Position numbers and translations under genes: made by a program | Part shown: positions 24,898 to 33,613 of the stretch, in pieces | How positions within the stretch are numbered: the first letter of the stretch is position 1 | Layout: every line of letters begins with the position of its first letter | The notes under the pieces: model-generated | What the model was told of the DNA's origin: nothing | Databases searched by the model: none | What the model saw: the letters and a program-made list of their open reading frames with translations, nothing else | NCBI GenBank assembly: GCA_964410945.1 | Contig: CAYPJE010000014.1 | Coordinates: forward strand, 1-64,000 | Length of the DNA stretch: 64,000 nt | From: CAYPJE01 sp964410945 | GTDB lineage: Bacteria > Fidelibacterota > Marinisomatia > Marinisomatales > TCS56 | Reading direction: 5' to 3'

Positions 24898-25699
24898 TTC
24901 AGCACCCACCGAGGCTCAATTTGAGCCTCGAAATGATATAGTGGATCGTCGTGAAGGCATCGAAACCGAGGCTCAAATTGAGCCTCGTACACCATTAATT
25001 AACGTTTCTGAAATGGCCGGAGCTATCAAGGCTTTTGAGACCCTTCAATCATTTTCAGGAGTTATGGGCGCTATTCAATTAGCCCTGATCAATGAAATGT
25101 ATCAATCAGGTAAGGTACTTCCTGATGATTTAGTATCTAATTATGGAGGTTCTTTTAAACAGTTTTGTAAGACAATCAATATTCCTCTTGCTACCGCCAA
25201 ACGTCGTGTGGCTGATGTAAGAATTTTCGGGGCTGAAATGCTCCAGCGGGTAGAGGCCATGAACCTGCCTATGAGCACGATTCGCCAGGTGCAGCAATTC
25301 CCTGAATCCAACAAACAGGAAGTATATAAGCTGCTGATGAGTGGGGACGCAGACAGTGGGGCGATTAAGGCTTATATCAGCGACCAGGCTGCAGAGATAG
25401 CCAGGCTCAAGGATGCTGGTGCTCAGGAGAATGCGGAACTGGTCGATACTATCGATAAACAAAAAGAGATAATAGACACCAAGGGCAAAACCGTTACTGA
25501 GCTGAAAAAGGAAAAAACCAACCTTCTTAAATCATATGAAGTGGTTGCCCCGATTTACCGGGCTCAGAGCCTGACCGAAGATTTACTGGCACTCATCCAA
25601 CGATATAAAAATTTAAACGAATTAAAGGACCCTCAATTACGCCCATCCCTGTTGGAGTTCCGGGATATGATCAAACAGGAAGCCGATGCTCTGAAATGA
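24881..25699 (+). CDS. early phage DNA-associated protein with coiled coil
   Basis: A 272-aa protein. The first 35 residues contain a duplicated peptide TEAQxEPR. Residues about 45-150 are helical with a possible helix-turn-helix (GSFKQFCKTINIPLATAKRR), reminiscent of DUF3102/ParB-like regulators. Residues about 165-215 form a charged coiled coil. The gene lies directly before the transposase, overlapping it by four bases. In Mu this position holds ner and accessory regulators, so a DNA-binding role is plausible. Two identical-armed palindromes sit within its first codons. Confidence 0.55.
   Translation: MSENTNSAPTEAQFEPRNDIVDRREGIETEAQIEPRTPLINVSEMAGAIKAFETLQSFSGVMGAIQLALINEMYQSGKVLPDDLVSNYGGSFKQFCKTINIPLATAKRRVADVRIFGAEMLQRVEAMNLPMSTIRQVQQFPESNKQEVYKLLMSGDADSGAIKAYISDQAAEIARLKDAGAQENAELVDTIDKQKEIIDTKGKTVTELKKEKTNLLKSYEVVAPIYRAQSLTEDLLALIQRYKNLNELKDPQLRPSLLEFRDMIKQEADALK
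24910..24987. promoter_or_regulatory. two 21-bp palindromes inside the gene start
   Basis: CGAGGCTCAATTTGAGCCTCG at 24910-24930 and CGAGGCTCAAATTGAGCCTCG at 24967-24987 have identical ten-base arms and start 57 bases apart. They encode the repeated EAQ(F/I)EPR. Such exact dyads suggest binding sites for a dimeric regulator, perhaps the product itself. Confidence 0.55.
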
Positions 25700-27468
25700 G
25701 CGAACTAGTACCAATCGCCAGTGGCCACCAGGCATTAATTGACCAGCGCCGGTCTGGAAAACCAGTCAGCTCCCGTACTGGCAGGTTGGCCACCGCAGAT
25801 AGTGGTCCAAAAACTCTCAAGGTTAAGGATACCGCCAGGCGTATGATTATGGACCATTGGGAAGGTTGGTACGAACGGGAAAAACTGCATTATCAGACCA
25901 AGCGGAAAGCACTGAAAATCTATTGTGAATTGTATCGCCTCAGAAAATTGAATCTGTCTCCTCAGGTATATGCCAAAGTAAAAAAGGTTGGAATATCGAC
26001 CCTCCAGCGCTGGTTTAAAGAAGCGAAAACAGAAATCCAGGTCAGTGATAACAGCCTCCCCAACGGCAGTTTTGACCTGGACATGAACAATGTTCTAATG
26101 CCCTTTAATACTTCTTTAACCGGAGATCAACAACGGGTGGTATTGAGCATGTTTTTAAACCAGGGGCAACTGGGGATTAAAACGATTGTCGATTATATCA
26201 ACGACCTGGGAACCCTGGGCCAAGTCACATATTCAGCGACCAGGCGTTTCCTGGACAATTTTGAACAGTATAACAAAGATATTGTGTCAATGGGTCGTCA
26301 TGGACCTAAGCACTATTATAATAATATTCGAGGCTGGATTGGTCGGGACTGGAATTTACTTGATCCTGATGAGCTGTGGATCGCTGATGGCCATAAACTT
26401 GATATCATGTTCTATAATCCTGTGACTGGCAAGCCCTATCGTGCAGTCCTGGTGTTATATATGGATGCAGCTTCTCGAAGGGGCTGTGGCTTCGCCCTAC
26501 ACTGGACTGAGACCACAGATTCCGCGCTCCAGGCCCTGGCCAGCGGGATGGTTTTCTCCGGTGTACCTCAGATGATTTTATTTGATAATGGTACTGCTTT
26601 TAAAAACGAACGGATGCTTGGGGTTGAACTGGACACCTTGCGGATCGGCGGGGTCCTGGATGAGTTCGGAATCAAACCGATCTGGTCAATACCAGGTAAT
26701 CCCAGGTCTAAACCAGTGGAGCGCTTTTTCCGTACCTTGAAAGATCAGTTTTCCCGGATGTGGCCAACCTTCACCGGTGGCGCTCCCCAGTGGAGACCTG
26801 AGAACCTTGATATAGCCGTCAAGGAAGGTAATCTCCCCACCATCGGGGAAGTGCTGCCCTTACTGGTTTCCTGGCTCGATAAGTATAATAACACCCCTCA
26901 CACGGGCCTACCATATTCACGCCCTGATCACCGACATTTAACACCCAATGAAGTCTATCACCAGGTCAAGCATTTAACCCTCCAGATCGATGATATCCGT
27001 TCCTGCATGCGTAAGGCTTATACCTGTAAGATTCGACGGAATGGTGTAAAAATCAATAAGACCTGGTATACCAATTTCAAGTGGGTCCCCAAATTTGTAG
27101 GTAACGGTAGAACTTACCTGGCTTATATCAATGATTTTGATCCCTCCCAGGTTGATATCTACGATAAGGATAATTACTTATTCACCTGCTGGCCAATCGA
27201 TGATGTACATCCCCTGGCACAGCTCAGTGATGAAGGCCGGAAACAACTTAGTGAACGCATGGAATTACTGGGGGTATCCTCTAAAGAAACCAAGAATTCG
27301 TTGGCTCAGATTAACAAACACCTGCCAGCCGAAATGAATATCAACCAACTGATTAAAACAACCGATCCACAACTCCTGCAGGACCGCCTGGACTTCAACG
27401 ATCAGCCCGTGGAGGAAGACCAGGAAGCACTGGAAAGGGATGAGCATCAAGTGGATTGGGACTACTAA
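25696..27468 (+). CDS. Mu A-type DDE transposase
   Basis: A 590-aa protein. The N-terminal ~200 residues include HTH-like DNA-binding segments (STLQRWFKEAKTE), followed by an integrase-core domain. The DDE triad is visible: D231 in WIADGHKLD, D297 in ILFDNGTAF and E342 in KPVERFFRTLKD. A beta-barrel region and a C-terminal acidic tail follow, the latter probably contacting the MuB-like ATPase. The enzyme cleaves and joins the prophage ends during integration and replicative transposition. The start ATGA overlaps the previous stop, and the MuB-type gene begins 12 bases later. Confidence 0.92.
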   Translation: MSELVPIASGHQALIDQRRSGKPVSSRTGRLATADSGPKTLKVKDTARRMIMDHWEGWYEREKLHYQTKRKALKIYCELYRLRKLNLSPQVYAKVKKVGISTLQRWFKEAKTEIQVSDNSLPNGSFDLDMNNVLMPFNTSLTGDQQRVVLSMFLNQGQLGIKTIVDYINDLGTLGQVTYSATRRFLDNFEQYNKDIVSMGRHGPKHYYNNIRGWIGRDWNLLDPDELWIADGHKLDIMFYNPVTGKPYRAVLVLYMDAASRRGCGFALHWTETTDSALQALASGMVFSGVPQMILFDNGTAFKNERMLGVELDTLRIGGVLDEFGIKPIWSIPGNPRSKPVERFFRTLKDQFSRMWPTFTGGAPQWRPENLDIAVKEGNLPTIGEVLPLLVSWLDKYNNTPHTGLPYSRPDHRHLTPNEVYHQVKHLTLQIDDIRSCMRKAYTCKIRRNGVKINKTWYTNFKWVPKFVGNGRTYLAYINDFDPSQVDIYDKDNYLFTCWPIDDVHPLAQLSDEGRKQLSERMELLGVSSKETKNSLAQINKHLPAEMNINQLIKTTDPQLLQDRLDFNDQPVEEDQEALERDEHQVDWDY

Positions 27469-27479
27469 AAGGAGCAATA

Positions 27480-28382
27480 ATGAGCGAACACGTGACAGCA
27501 GTTACCAATAAACTGAAACAGTACATGGAGGAACACCCGTCTGTTAAACAGGCCCGAATAGCTGAGGCAGTTGGCAAGTCAGCCGGTGCCATTTCTTCAT
27601 TCCTGAAAGGTGAATACAAAGGGGATAATGAGAGCCTGGCCACCAGTATAGACAAGGTAATATCCACCTGGATAGAAAATGAGAAAAAAGGCTTTTTCCT
27701 GGAAACACAAAAAACCATTACCTATCGGAAGATACAGGGAACTCTGGAGCGCTCCAGAAGATTCCCGGGGATCACGGTTATTGTAGGGGATAACGGGGTC
27801 GGTAAAACCCATACGATCAAGGATTACATCACTAAGACCAATGATATTCTGATCGAATCCCACCAGGGCTTTACCTGCAAAGCATTATGCCAGCAGATAT
27901 GCCGACACCTTCGGTTAGCCGAGACCTGGTTCCTGGACAGCATGATTGACCAGATTCTAACCAAGGCACCCGAGATACTACTCATTATCGATGAAGCTGA
28001 GAACCTGCCGATCAAAACCCTGGACCTGGCACGACGTATCCATGACCGTAGTAAGCTGAACCTGGTATTACTGGGAAGCCACGATCTGTACAGGGCTCTT
28101 AATTCCCGGCGTACAACCCACAAATACATTGTTGGCCGTCCTGATATTTTTGAGGAACTGGGTAATCTGGAGCTGCAGGAAATCTACCAGATATTTGACG
28201 ATATTTCGCTCACAGTAGCCGATAAAGCCCGGGAGCTTATTGTTCAGTTAAGTCAGAATAATTTCCGCATTCTGGACAATTTACTGCGGGTCTGTTACGA
28301 TTTCTGCAAGGCCCATAATACCGACACGATCACCCCTACAATTGTCAACAGTGCCAAGAGAAAGATTCTGATCCTTTCATGA
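27480..28382 (+). CDS. Mu B-type AAA+ target-selection ATPase
   Basis: A 300-aa protein from ATG at 27480 with AAGGAG upstream. An N-terminal HTH-like region (residues about 22-45, AEAVGKSAGAISSFL) precedes an AAA+ ATPase domain with Walker A GDNGVGKT at 103-110 and Walker B LLIIDEAENL (about 174-183). Proteins of this family bind target DNA, recruit the transposase and confer target immunity. The order A-B is as in phage Mu. Confidence 0.9.
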   Translation: MSEHVTAVTNKLKQYMEEHPSVKQARIAEAVGKSAGAISSFLKGEYKGDNESLATSIDKVISTWIENEKKGFFLETQKTITYRKIQGTLERSRRFPGITVIVGDNGVGKTHTIKDYITKTNDILIESHQGFTCKALCQQICRHLRLAETWFLDSMIDQILTKAPEILLIIDEAENLPIKTLDLARRIHDRSKLNLVLLGSHDLYRALNSRRTTHKYIVGRPDIFEELGNLELQEIYQIFDDISLTVADKARELIVQLSQNNFRILDNLLRVCYDFCKAHNTDTITPTIVNSAKRKILILS

Positions 28383-28846
28383 TCTCCAAACGGAAAAAAG
28401 CACTGTTACACGTAGCCAAGGCGCAGTTGGGTCTGGAGGACTGGATGTACCGTCAGGTCCTGCTGCGCCATGCCGGGGTTAAATCCTCCGCAGACCCCCG
28501 CATGGATAATGTGAGATTTAACAATGTAATGGCTGAGTTTGAGAACCTGGGATTCAGGAATAAACAGACCAGGCCAAAAAACCAAGCCAAAGGAAAGGTG
28601 ACCGGTGGTGCCTCCACAAATCAAATTGATTTGATCCAAGATTTATGGCACCAGATAACCGGTCACCGCAAGGCCAGCGAAGATTTTAAGGCCACTATTT
28701 ATTCATGGATGGTGCAGCATTTCCCCATCCATTCAGATGCAAAAGATTATATCGATTTACTTAACAAGCTGGATGCCAGGACAGCTCATATCGTCATCAA
28801 CATTTTAAAGAAAATGAAGATCAAACGTGATAATCCCGGGCTCTGA
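28379..28846 (+). CDS. GemA-like (Mu gp16, DUF1018) regulatory protein
   Basis: A 155-aa basic protein with the paired segments LHVAKAQLGLEDWMYRQVL at the start and a C-terminal helical part ending DARTAHIVINILKKM, as in the gp16/GemA family of transposable phages. In Mu, GemA alters host DNA supercoiling and gene expression early in infection. It overlaps muB by four bases and the next gene by about 20. Confidence 0.85.
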   Translation: MISKRKKALLHVAKAQLGLEDWMYRQVLLRHAGVKSSADPRMDNVRFNNVMAEFENLGFRNKQTRPKNQAKGKVTGGASTNQIDLIQDLWHQITGHRKASEDFKATIYSWMVQHFPIHSDAKDYIDLLNKLDARTAHIVINILKKMKIKRDNPGL

Positions 28847-29159
28847 TACTCAGATATTAATTGACCTGTTGGAAAAGGCAGTATATGAGAACCTGGGCAA
28901 CATGGATTTTATTATTGCTGGTGCGCAACAGAATCTACTTGATCGAATAAAGGCTGAAAGTGAAAAGAACCGGCATGAGTATAACGCCGGTAATGATCCC
29001 TTCTATGTTCGTCGGAATCTGGATGCTTCGCTGGAGTTTTTAAAAGCCTTTGAAAGATTTATTAAACAAACCTCAGATCCCTGGACTGACGAATTGGTTA
29101 AGGCTTATCGTGGTTTGAATTCTGCTATTGAGCGCACACCCCAGGTGGAGTTGAAATAA
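28827..29159 (+). CDS. early phage hypothetical protein (110 aa)
   Basis: A helical 110-aa protein starting with GTG inside the end of the GemA gene. Acidic and basic residues are mixed, and there is no motif I recognise. Its stop overlaps the next start (TAATG), as is usual in this tight operon. Confidence 0.5.
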   Translation: MIIPGSDTQILIDLLEKAVYENLGNMDFIIAGAQQNLLDRIKAESEKNRHEYNAGNDPFYVRRNLDASLEFLKAFERFIKQTSDPWTDELVKAYRGLNSAIERTPQVELK

Positions 29160-29512
29160 TGGCTGATCATTCCCTAAGCAGCATCCCTGAGAACTTCCCC
29201 CAGTTCGATGCCGAATACCCTCAAATTGATGTGCAATTCGAGTACGACAGGTTCAGGAATTACTGTGCAGCTCATGGTCGGCGGTACAAGAATTATCATG
29301 CTGCTTTCCGTAACTGGCTCTCAGGGCCCTATCCCAAGAAGCCCCGGGCGGAGCGGAAAGTTGCCTATAAGATGTGTGTGGAATGTGGGGGCACACTGGA
29401 GTTAAGGAACCCCATAGCAATTAACCCGGAATGCCCTGTCTGTAGCCAGAAAGATGAGCCGGTTGTTTTATACGATATCATGACTGCATTCCAAATCATA
29501 AAGGACAGCTAA
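29159..29512 (+). CDS. early phage protein with zinc ribbon (117 aa)
   Basis: An N-terminal part with many aromatic residues (FEYDRFRNYCAAHGRRYKNYHAAFRNW) resembles DnaT/replication-type helical segments. The C-terminal part has a zinc ribbon: CVECGG and then CPVC about 18 residues later. The role is not known. It might be a DNA-replication adaptor, since Mu-like early operons often carry such genes. Confidence 0.5.
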   Translation: MADHSLSSIPENFPQFDAEYPQIDVQFEYDRFRNYCAAHGRRYKNYHAAFRNWLSGPYPKKPRAERKVAYKMCVECGGTLELRNPIAINPECPVCSQKDEPVVLYDIMTAFQIIKDS

Positions 29513-29781
29513 TGAGAAACGTACTATTTGAGGTGGCGGTAGAACGTCAGAAACAAGATGAAAAATGGGGGGAGCAGAATCATCCTCCTGCAGATTGGTT
29601 AATGATTCTTGGGGAAGAAGTTGGGGAAGCAAATAGAGCTGCTCTTGAAGCACGATTTGAGGTACCCGATAGTGATATTACATACTACCGGGATGAACTT
29701 ATACAAGTTGCTGCAGTAGCGGTTGCTGCCATTGAAAGTTTAGATCGAAATGAGTTAAAGGAGATGATTTATGGGAAATAA
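29512..29781 (+). CDS. MazG-like nucleotide pyrophosphohydrolase
   Basis: An 89-aa all-alpha protein. GEEVGEANRAALEA gives the EExxE metal-binding helix, and YRDELIQVAAVAVAAIES gives the second (ExxD-like) helix of MazG/dUTPase-like NTP pyrophosphohydrolases. It would hydrolyse (d)NTPs or alarmone-type nucleotides. It is short but complete for this single-domain phage form. It lies in the early operon and overlaps the next gene by 11 bases. Confidence 0.7.
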   Translation: MRNVLFEVAVERQKQDEKWGEQNHPPADWLMILGEEVGEANRAALEARFEVPDSDITYYRDELIQVAAVAVAAIESLDRNELKEMIYGK

Positions 29782-30004
29782 CAGCAAGTCTAAAATCATT
29801 AAATATCATTGCATTCATTGTGGTGCTCAATTGGAAACCCACTTACCAACTAAAAACGAGCTAGGCCGGAAGAAATACTGGGATACGATGGTTATATGTG
29901 GAGACTGTGGAGGTCTTTTCTTCCGTGCTGTATGGGCCGATGGAAGAGTGAATGTTTATACCATCATAACCATTGAGAAAGCAAAATCAAAAGGAGGCAA
30001 ATAA
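29771..30004 (+). CDS. zinc-ribbon early phage protein (77 aa)
   Basis: A small basic protein with CIHCGA (about residue 14-18) and CGDCGG (about residue 44-48), a four-cysteine zinc ribbon. No named family is recognised. Its last codons overlap the DUF3164 start and supply that gene's AAGGAGG. Confidence 0.5.
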   Translation: MGNNSKSKIIKYHCIHCGAQLETHLPTKNELGRKKYWDTMVICGDCGGLFFRAVWADGRVNVYTIITIEKAKSKGGK

Positions 30005-30612
30005 TGGCTCAAGTTGATGACAACGGATATTGGATTGATCGCCGGGGGAAGAAGACTCCCCCGGAGCATATTGATCCGGTAGTAAAGCACCGTGACCGGA
30101 CGGTGGAAATGTGTATGAAGGAGGCCAAAGCCCTCCAGGAGAAAATGCTCAGGGTCAAGAAGTCGATATTCGCCCGGATTCAGAAGCATGTTGACTATGT
30201 TGAGCACCGTACCGGAGTCCACAATACCGGTAAGGGAAATCTATCATTAACCGGTTTCAGTGGCGACATGCAGGTTGAATACCGAATAAATGATAAGATC
30301 ACGCTTGATGAGCGCCTGCAGTCAGCTAAAACCCTAATTGACGAATTACTGGAGACCTGGTCTGATGGAGCGAACCGCAACCTGGTCGCTGTTGTAAACC
30401 ATGCTTTCGACGTAGATAAATCAGGACGGGTCAACACCCATGCCATTCTCAAACTACGCTCGGTGAAGATCAGGAATAAGAAATGGGAAAAGGCTATGAT
30501 CCTGATCGCTGATTCGATTACTGTCAATGGTTCCCGCCAGTATCTGCATTTCAAGGTCCGTAATAAGAGTGACATATTCGAGTCCATCAATCTGAATTTT
30601 TCCTCCCTCTAA
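30004..30612 (+). CDS. DUF3164 family phage protein
   Basis: A 202-aa protein characteristic of transposable phages. It starts with a short motif YWIDRRGKKTPPEHID, followed by a coiled helix and a C-terminal beta-rich domain (LKLRSVKIRNKKW, VNGSRQYLHFKVRNK). Its function is not established. AAAGGAGG lies just before ATG at 30004. Its presence beside GemA and the A-B genes supports the Mu-like assignment. Confidence 0.8.
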   Translation: MAQVDDNGYWIDRRGKKTPPEHIDPVVKHRDRTVEMCMKEAKALQEKMLRVKKSIFARIQKHVDYVEHRTGVHNTGKGNLSLTGFSGDMQVEYRINDKITLDERLQSAKTLIDELLETWSDGANRNLVAVVNHAFDVDKSGRVNTHAILKLRSVKIRNKKWEKAMILIADSITVNGSRQYLHFKVRNKSDIFESINLNFSSL

Positions 30613-30828
30613 ATGCCAGTGGCCACCACAAAGGATAAGCAGTACCCGTTATTCCAGGAATTAGAAGGTCCTGGAGTACGTGGCGGTATCGAATGTCCCG
30701 TTTGTGGTGGCCCTACCTTTGTTGCACAGACAATCAATTATGCCAATTTCATTAAACGGTATCGCACCTGCCGGGACGATGATTGTCTACACACCTTCAC
30801 TACATCTGAAACAATAGATAAGAAATAA
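30613..30828 (+). CDS. Ogr/Delta-like zinc finger, candidate late activator
   Basis: 71 aa with C28-x2-C31 and C53-x4-C58, and the segment KRYRTCRDDDCLHTF close to Ogr/Delta proteins of P2-type phages (C-x2-C, then C-x4-C followed by H/A-x-F). Those are transcription activators of late genes. No Mor or C protein of the Mu kind is seen, so this is the best candidate for the late switch here. An NrdR-like or generic zinc ribbon is the alternative. Confidence 0.6.
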   Translation: MPVATTKDKQYPLFQELEGPGVRGGIECPVCGGPTFVAQTINYANFIKRYRTCRDDDCLHTFTTSETIDKK

Positions 30829-32195
30829 TGGGCTTCTGGAAAGACCTGGAACGGCTCGATAAAGAAGCTGAACAGATTTTGTTGAGCGCCGCCAACAACG
30901 CAGCCACCAGGGATTTTGTAACCTCAGTGGTTGACAGCCTGCTCAGCCTCCTGGATGATTATACCCTGGAGGAATTGAAGGATATTGACCTGGACCAGCA
31001 GGTGTCCGATATCCTTAAGTCCCACGGTCATTATCTGACCAAGGAGCTGGCCGATGAACTGACAGAGAAAATCCAACTGGCGATATCCAGTTCACTAAAA
31101 TTTTACCAAAAGCGGGGCGTGGAAACTGGGGGTGTGCAGGATGAGATCAAGCGGAGTAAAGAGGCTGCTGTTCTGTCCCAGTCTGTTAGCCAATCCCTGG
31201 CGAACAGCTCCTCCGAACTTCGCAGAGGTACTGTGGAAACACTCCAGCGGGCAGTCCTGGCCGGGGAGGTCAACCGCTCCGATCTGCGGGCTACCCTTAC
31301 TAACCTGGCCGGGATAACCAAGACTGCTGCTGACGTTGAGTCCCAGGCCATTGTGGGGGCCTATAATCAGCTCTCCCGCAATGTTATCCGAAATAAGGCC
31401 GGACTTAAGCATGGTCTGTATTATGGCCACCTGCAGCGAAATAGCCGGGGATTTTGCCGGATTCATATTATGAAGGTCTATACCCTGGATCAGATCAGGG
31501 CAATGGACAATGGAATGCTCAACCCGGTTATCGTTCACCGGGGCGGATATCGTTGTATCCATACCTGGGTGTGGGTTGATCCGGAGTGGGACGACGATCT
31601 GAAAGAAGTATCCGGGGGGAAGATTCGGAAAGTTTATACCGATAAGAAGAAAAAAAGATTTGTCAAAGTCTATGCCAATGATGCTCAGGCCGAACGCCTG
31701 GTGCGCCAGTATGAGTTGAACCGCCAGGGATTTGTTATGATCCGGGATGCCGTTGACAACGATTCGGGATTTACTGCAGTCCATATGTCCTGGTACCAGG
31801 CTTGGACCCATTCTAAAAAGCAGGTTAGAAAAACCTTTAAAGATGAATTTAATACCGGGGAACTGATGGCTGAACTGGGTTATGAGTCCCTGTTTACCAG
31901 GAATGTCCAGAACCTGAAAGGCGGACCGGTGGATATGATCATGAACGGGGTACCAGTGGAGATTAAGATTCCCCAGTCATTCAACCCCCGGCGGTTTGAG
32001 AAGATATTTTTACGAGGGATTACCCAGTCGGAAACGGTGTTAATCCACCAGACACAGGAAATGATGGACGTTGCCTGGGGAAAAGCAGTATACAAAATCC
32101 GGCAGCACTTGGTGGCCAAGCCGGAAACCCAGGCTCTGATCCTGCAAAGTTTTGATAAATTGACCCTGATAGATTTGAGGAAATACAATGGATAA
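30828..32195 (+). CDS. MuF-type minor head protein with C-terminal nuclease-like toxin domain
   Basis: A 455-aa protein. Residues about 1-200 are helical. Residues 204-250 hold the MuF/SPP1 gp7 core (RNSRGFCRIHIMKVYTLDQI, then RGGYRCIHTW). After a basic linker, residues about 300-455 form an extra domain with E345 (TGEL), D369 (GPVD) and E378-x-K380 (VEIK). This spacing fits a PD-(D/E)XK nuclease fold like CdiA C-terminal toxins. MuF proteins with toxin tips are known from temperate phages. The gene lies on the strand opposite to the portal gene, far from it. Confidence 0.75.
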   Translation: MGFWKDLERLDKEAEQILLSAANNAATRDFVTSVVDSLLSLLDDYTLEELKDIDLDQQVSDILKSHGHYLTKELADELTEKIQLAISSSLKFYQKRGVETGGVQDEIKRSKEAAVLSQSVSQSLANSSSELRRGTVETLQRAVLAGEVNRSDLRATLTNLAGITKTAADVESQAIVGAYNQLSRNVIRNKAGLKHGLYYGHLQRNSRGFCRIHIMKVYTLDQIRAMDNGMLNPVIVHRGGYRCIHTWVWVDPEWDDDLKEVSGGKIRKVYTDKKKKRFVKVYANDAQAERLVRQYELNRQGFVMIRDAVDNDSGFTAVHMSWYQAWTHSKKQVRKTFKDEFNTGELMAELGYESLFTRNVQNLKGGPVDMIMNGVPVEIKIPQSFNPRRFEKIFLRGITQSETVLIHQTQEMMDVAWGKAVYKIRQHLVAKPETQALILQSFDKLTLIDLRKYNG

Positions 32196-32394
32196 AAGAT
32201 CATTATACGAAGTTTTTCTAGAGGAGTTGGCCGAAGAAACCGAAGAACGGGAGTTCACCTACGAGGAACGCCTGATGGCCTACGCCTATTTCCAGGCCCA
32301 TGCGGAGATGAAGCAAATAACCCTAACGGAACTGAAAGCCCTGCAGAAGAAACTGGATTTGATGGAAGGAGATATAGAAAAACTAAGGGTGTAA
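32188..32394 (+). CDS. small acidic protein, candidate immunity partner
   Basis: 68 aa, highly acidic (EELAEETEEREF) with a C-terminal coiled coil (LTELKALQKKLDLMEGDIEKL). The ATG overlaps the last eight bases of the MuF gene, so the two are made together. A small acidic protein straight after a toxin domain is often its immunity protein. It could also be an unrelated small virion or regulatory protein. Confidence 0.5.
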   Translation: MDKRSLYEVFLEELAEETEEREFTYEERLMAYAYFQAHAEMKQITLTELKALQKKLDLMEGDIEKLRV

Positions 32395-32419
32395 TGACAC
32401 AAGAATGTTGATATCTTTT

Positions 32420-33067
32420 CTACCCAATCCCCTTAGAACTCTTTTTTAATTCTGGAAAACATCCGACCATTCTTGCCATTATAACAATAAGATATAAGTA
32501 CGATTGGAAACATATAAAATCGCAAAACTCAGGTTCCTCAAGTGCTTTTCCAACGGAATAGCCGATACTACCGTTATTTAGATGTACTAAATTGAACTCA
32601 GATCCTATGGGGTCCCCGTGTGTTAGTGAGTTGAAAGTAGATAAAACTTGTTTGGTTGTTTCTACATCAACTTCCTTATTCATCGAAGCTAACATAATTC
32701 CTAAACTTGGACGCTCTTGATATTTCCAACCAGATTGCCATAATGATACCTTCTCAGGTTGCTCACTCAGATATGAGATGATAGCCGCTCGCTCAATGAG
32801 GGGGCGCATCAAGACAGCAGCAGCAAATAAATATCCCTGACGAACTAATTCACGAATACTTAGTGCTAAATTGATTCCTTGCGGTATTACCTGACAAGCT
32901 GCTTTTTGAAGCTCAGTTAACTCATTCTTATGAGTATATCGAGCAATTTCGGAATTTGATTCTAGACATGATACTATTACTTTATCGAAATGAAAGACAG
33001 ATTCTCTTCCTAAATATGGTTCATTATTTGGAGAGTAGACTGTGGGATTCTGTTTTGTATCCTTCAT
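32420..33067 (-). CDS. DUF5677-like AT-rich cargo protein
   Basis: A 215-aa helical protein with segments LALSIRELVRQGYLFAAAVLMRPLIERAAII-type (shown in part) and FNSLTHGDP, resembling DUF5677 proteins of unknown function. The codon use is AT-rich compared with the phage genes around it. It points leftward and is the last gene of the leftward block, convergent with the MuF operon. Probably a moron acquired by the phage. A defence or signalling role is only a guess. Confidence 0.5.
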   Translation of the reverse strand: MKDTKQNPTVYSPNNEPYLGRESVFHFDKVIVSCLESNSEIARYTHKNELTELQKAACQVIPQGINLALSIRELVRQGYLFAAAVLMRPLIERAAIISYLSEQPEKVSLWQSGWKYQERPSLGIMLASMNKEVDVETTKQVLSTFNSLTHGDPIGSEFNLVHLNNGSIGYSVGKALEEPEFCDFICFQSYLYLIVIMARMVGCFPELKKSSKGIG

Positions 33068-33087
33068 ACCATTGTACCTAATAAGTA

Positions 33088-33579
33088 TTAATTCTTTAAA
33101 ACTTCCGCAGCCGTCCTAGCAGCTATATCAACAAACAATTCTCTTATACTCATTGCAGCGGCCTTTCCAATTTCTGTTAATTTTTTATTTACTTTTATAG
33201 CGGCCACTTCTGTCTTTGGAGTTTCTATTATTATTGCATCAATGCTATCTGTCAAGAACTCTTTATCAGGCTTTGAAATATCTAATAAATCTATTTTTTC
33301 TTTTGCTGCTTCAATTTTCTGTTCAGTCCAGGGATACTGATTACCACAATTATAGCAAAATCTTGGAGCTCGGTGTAAATGAATAACTGTTGGAGGACCA
33401 TAGGGAGTAGGAGTAAAACGTCTACCTCGGATTATATATTTACAGTATGAGCAATATCTTAATCCTTTTGCACCACATTTCTGACAGTAGTTATCAGCTT
33501 TCTCCTTTTCAATTGTAGTGGAGTCTGTAATAATATGGCCATTTTCACAAATTATTGCCTGGTGATGTCTTCCTGTCAT
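33088..33579 (-). CDS. DUF2321 family zinc-ribbon protein
   Basis: 163 aa. It starts with an ICENGH motif, then two zinc ribbons (CQKCG...CSYCK and CYNCGN) separated by a Pro-rich loop, and a C-terminal helical part with an aromatic box YPWTEQKIEAAKE. This matches DUF2321. Its function is unknown. It is AT-rich like its downstream neighbour, with no good SD, and is probably part of the same small cargo block. Confidence 0.7.
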   Translation of the reverse strand: MTGRHHQAIICENGHIITDSTTIEKEKADNYCQKCGAKGLRYCSYCKYIIRGRRFTPTPYGPPTVIHLHRAPRFCYNCGNQYPWTEQKIEAAKEKIDLLDISKPDKEFLTDSIDAIIIETPKTEVAAIKVNKKLTEIGKAAAMSIRELFVDIAARTAAEVLKN

Positions 33580-33613
33580 AGATGAATTTAAAAAACATAT
33601 ATTTATTCCAATG

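Noticed and set aside
31095..31811. Long 238-codon minus-strand frame opposite the MuF gene
   Set aside because: It lies wholly within the MuF gene, has no SD and no recognisable motif; treated as a shadow.
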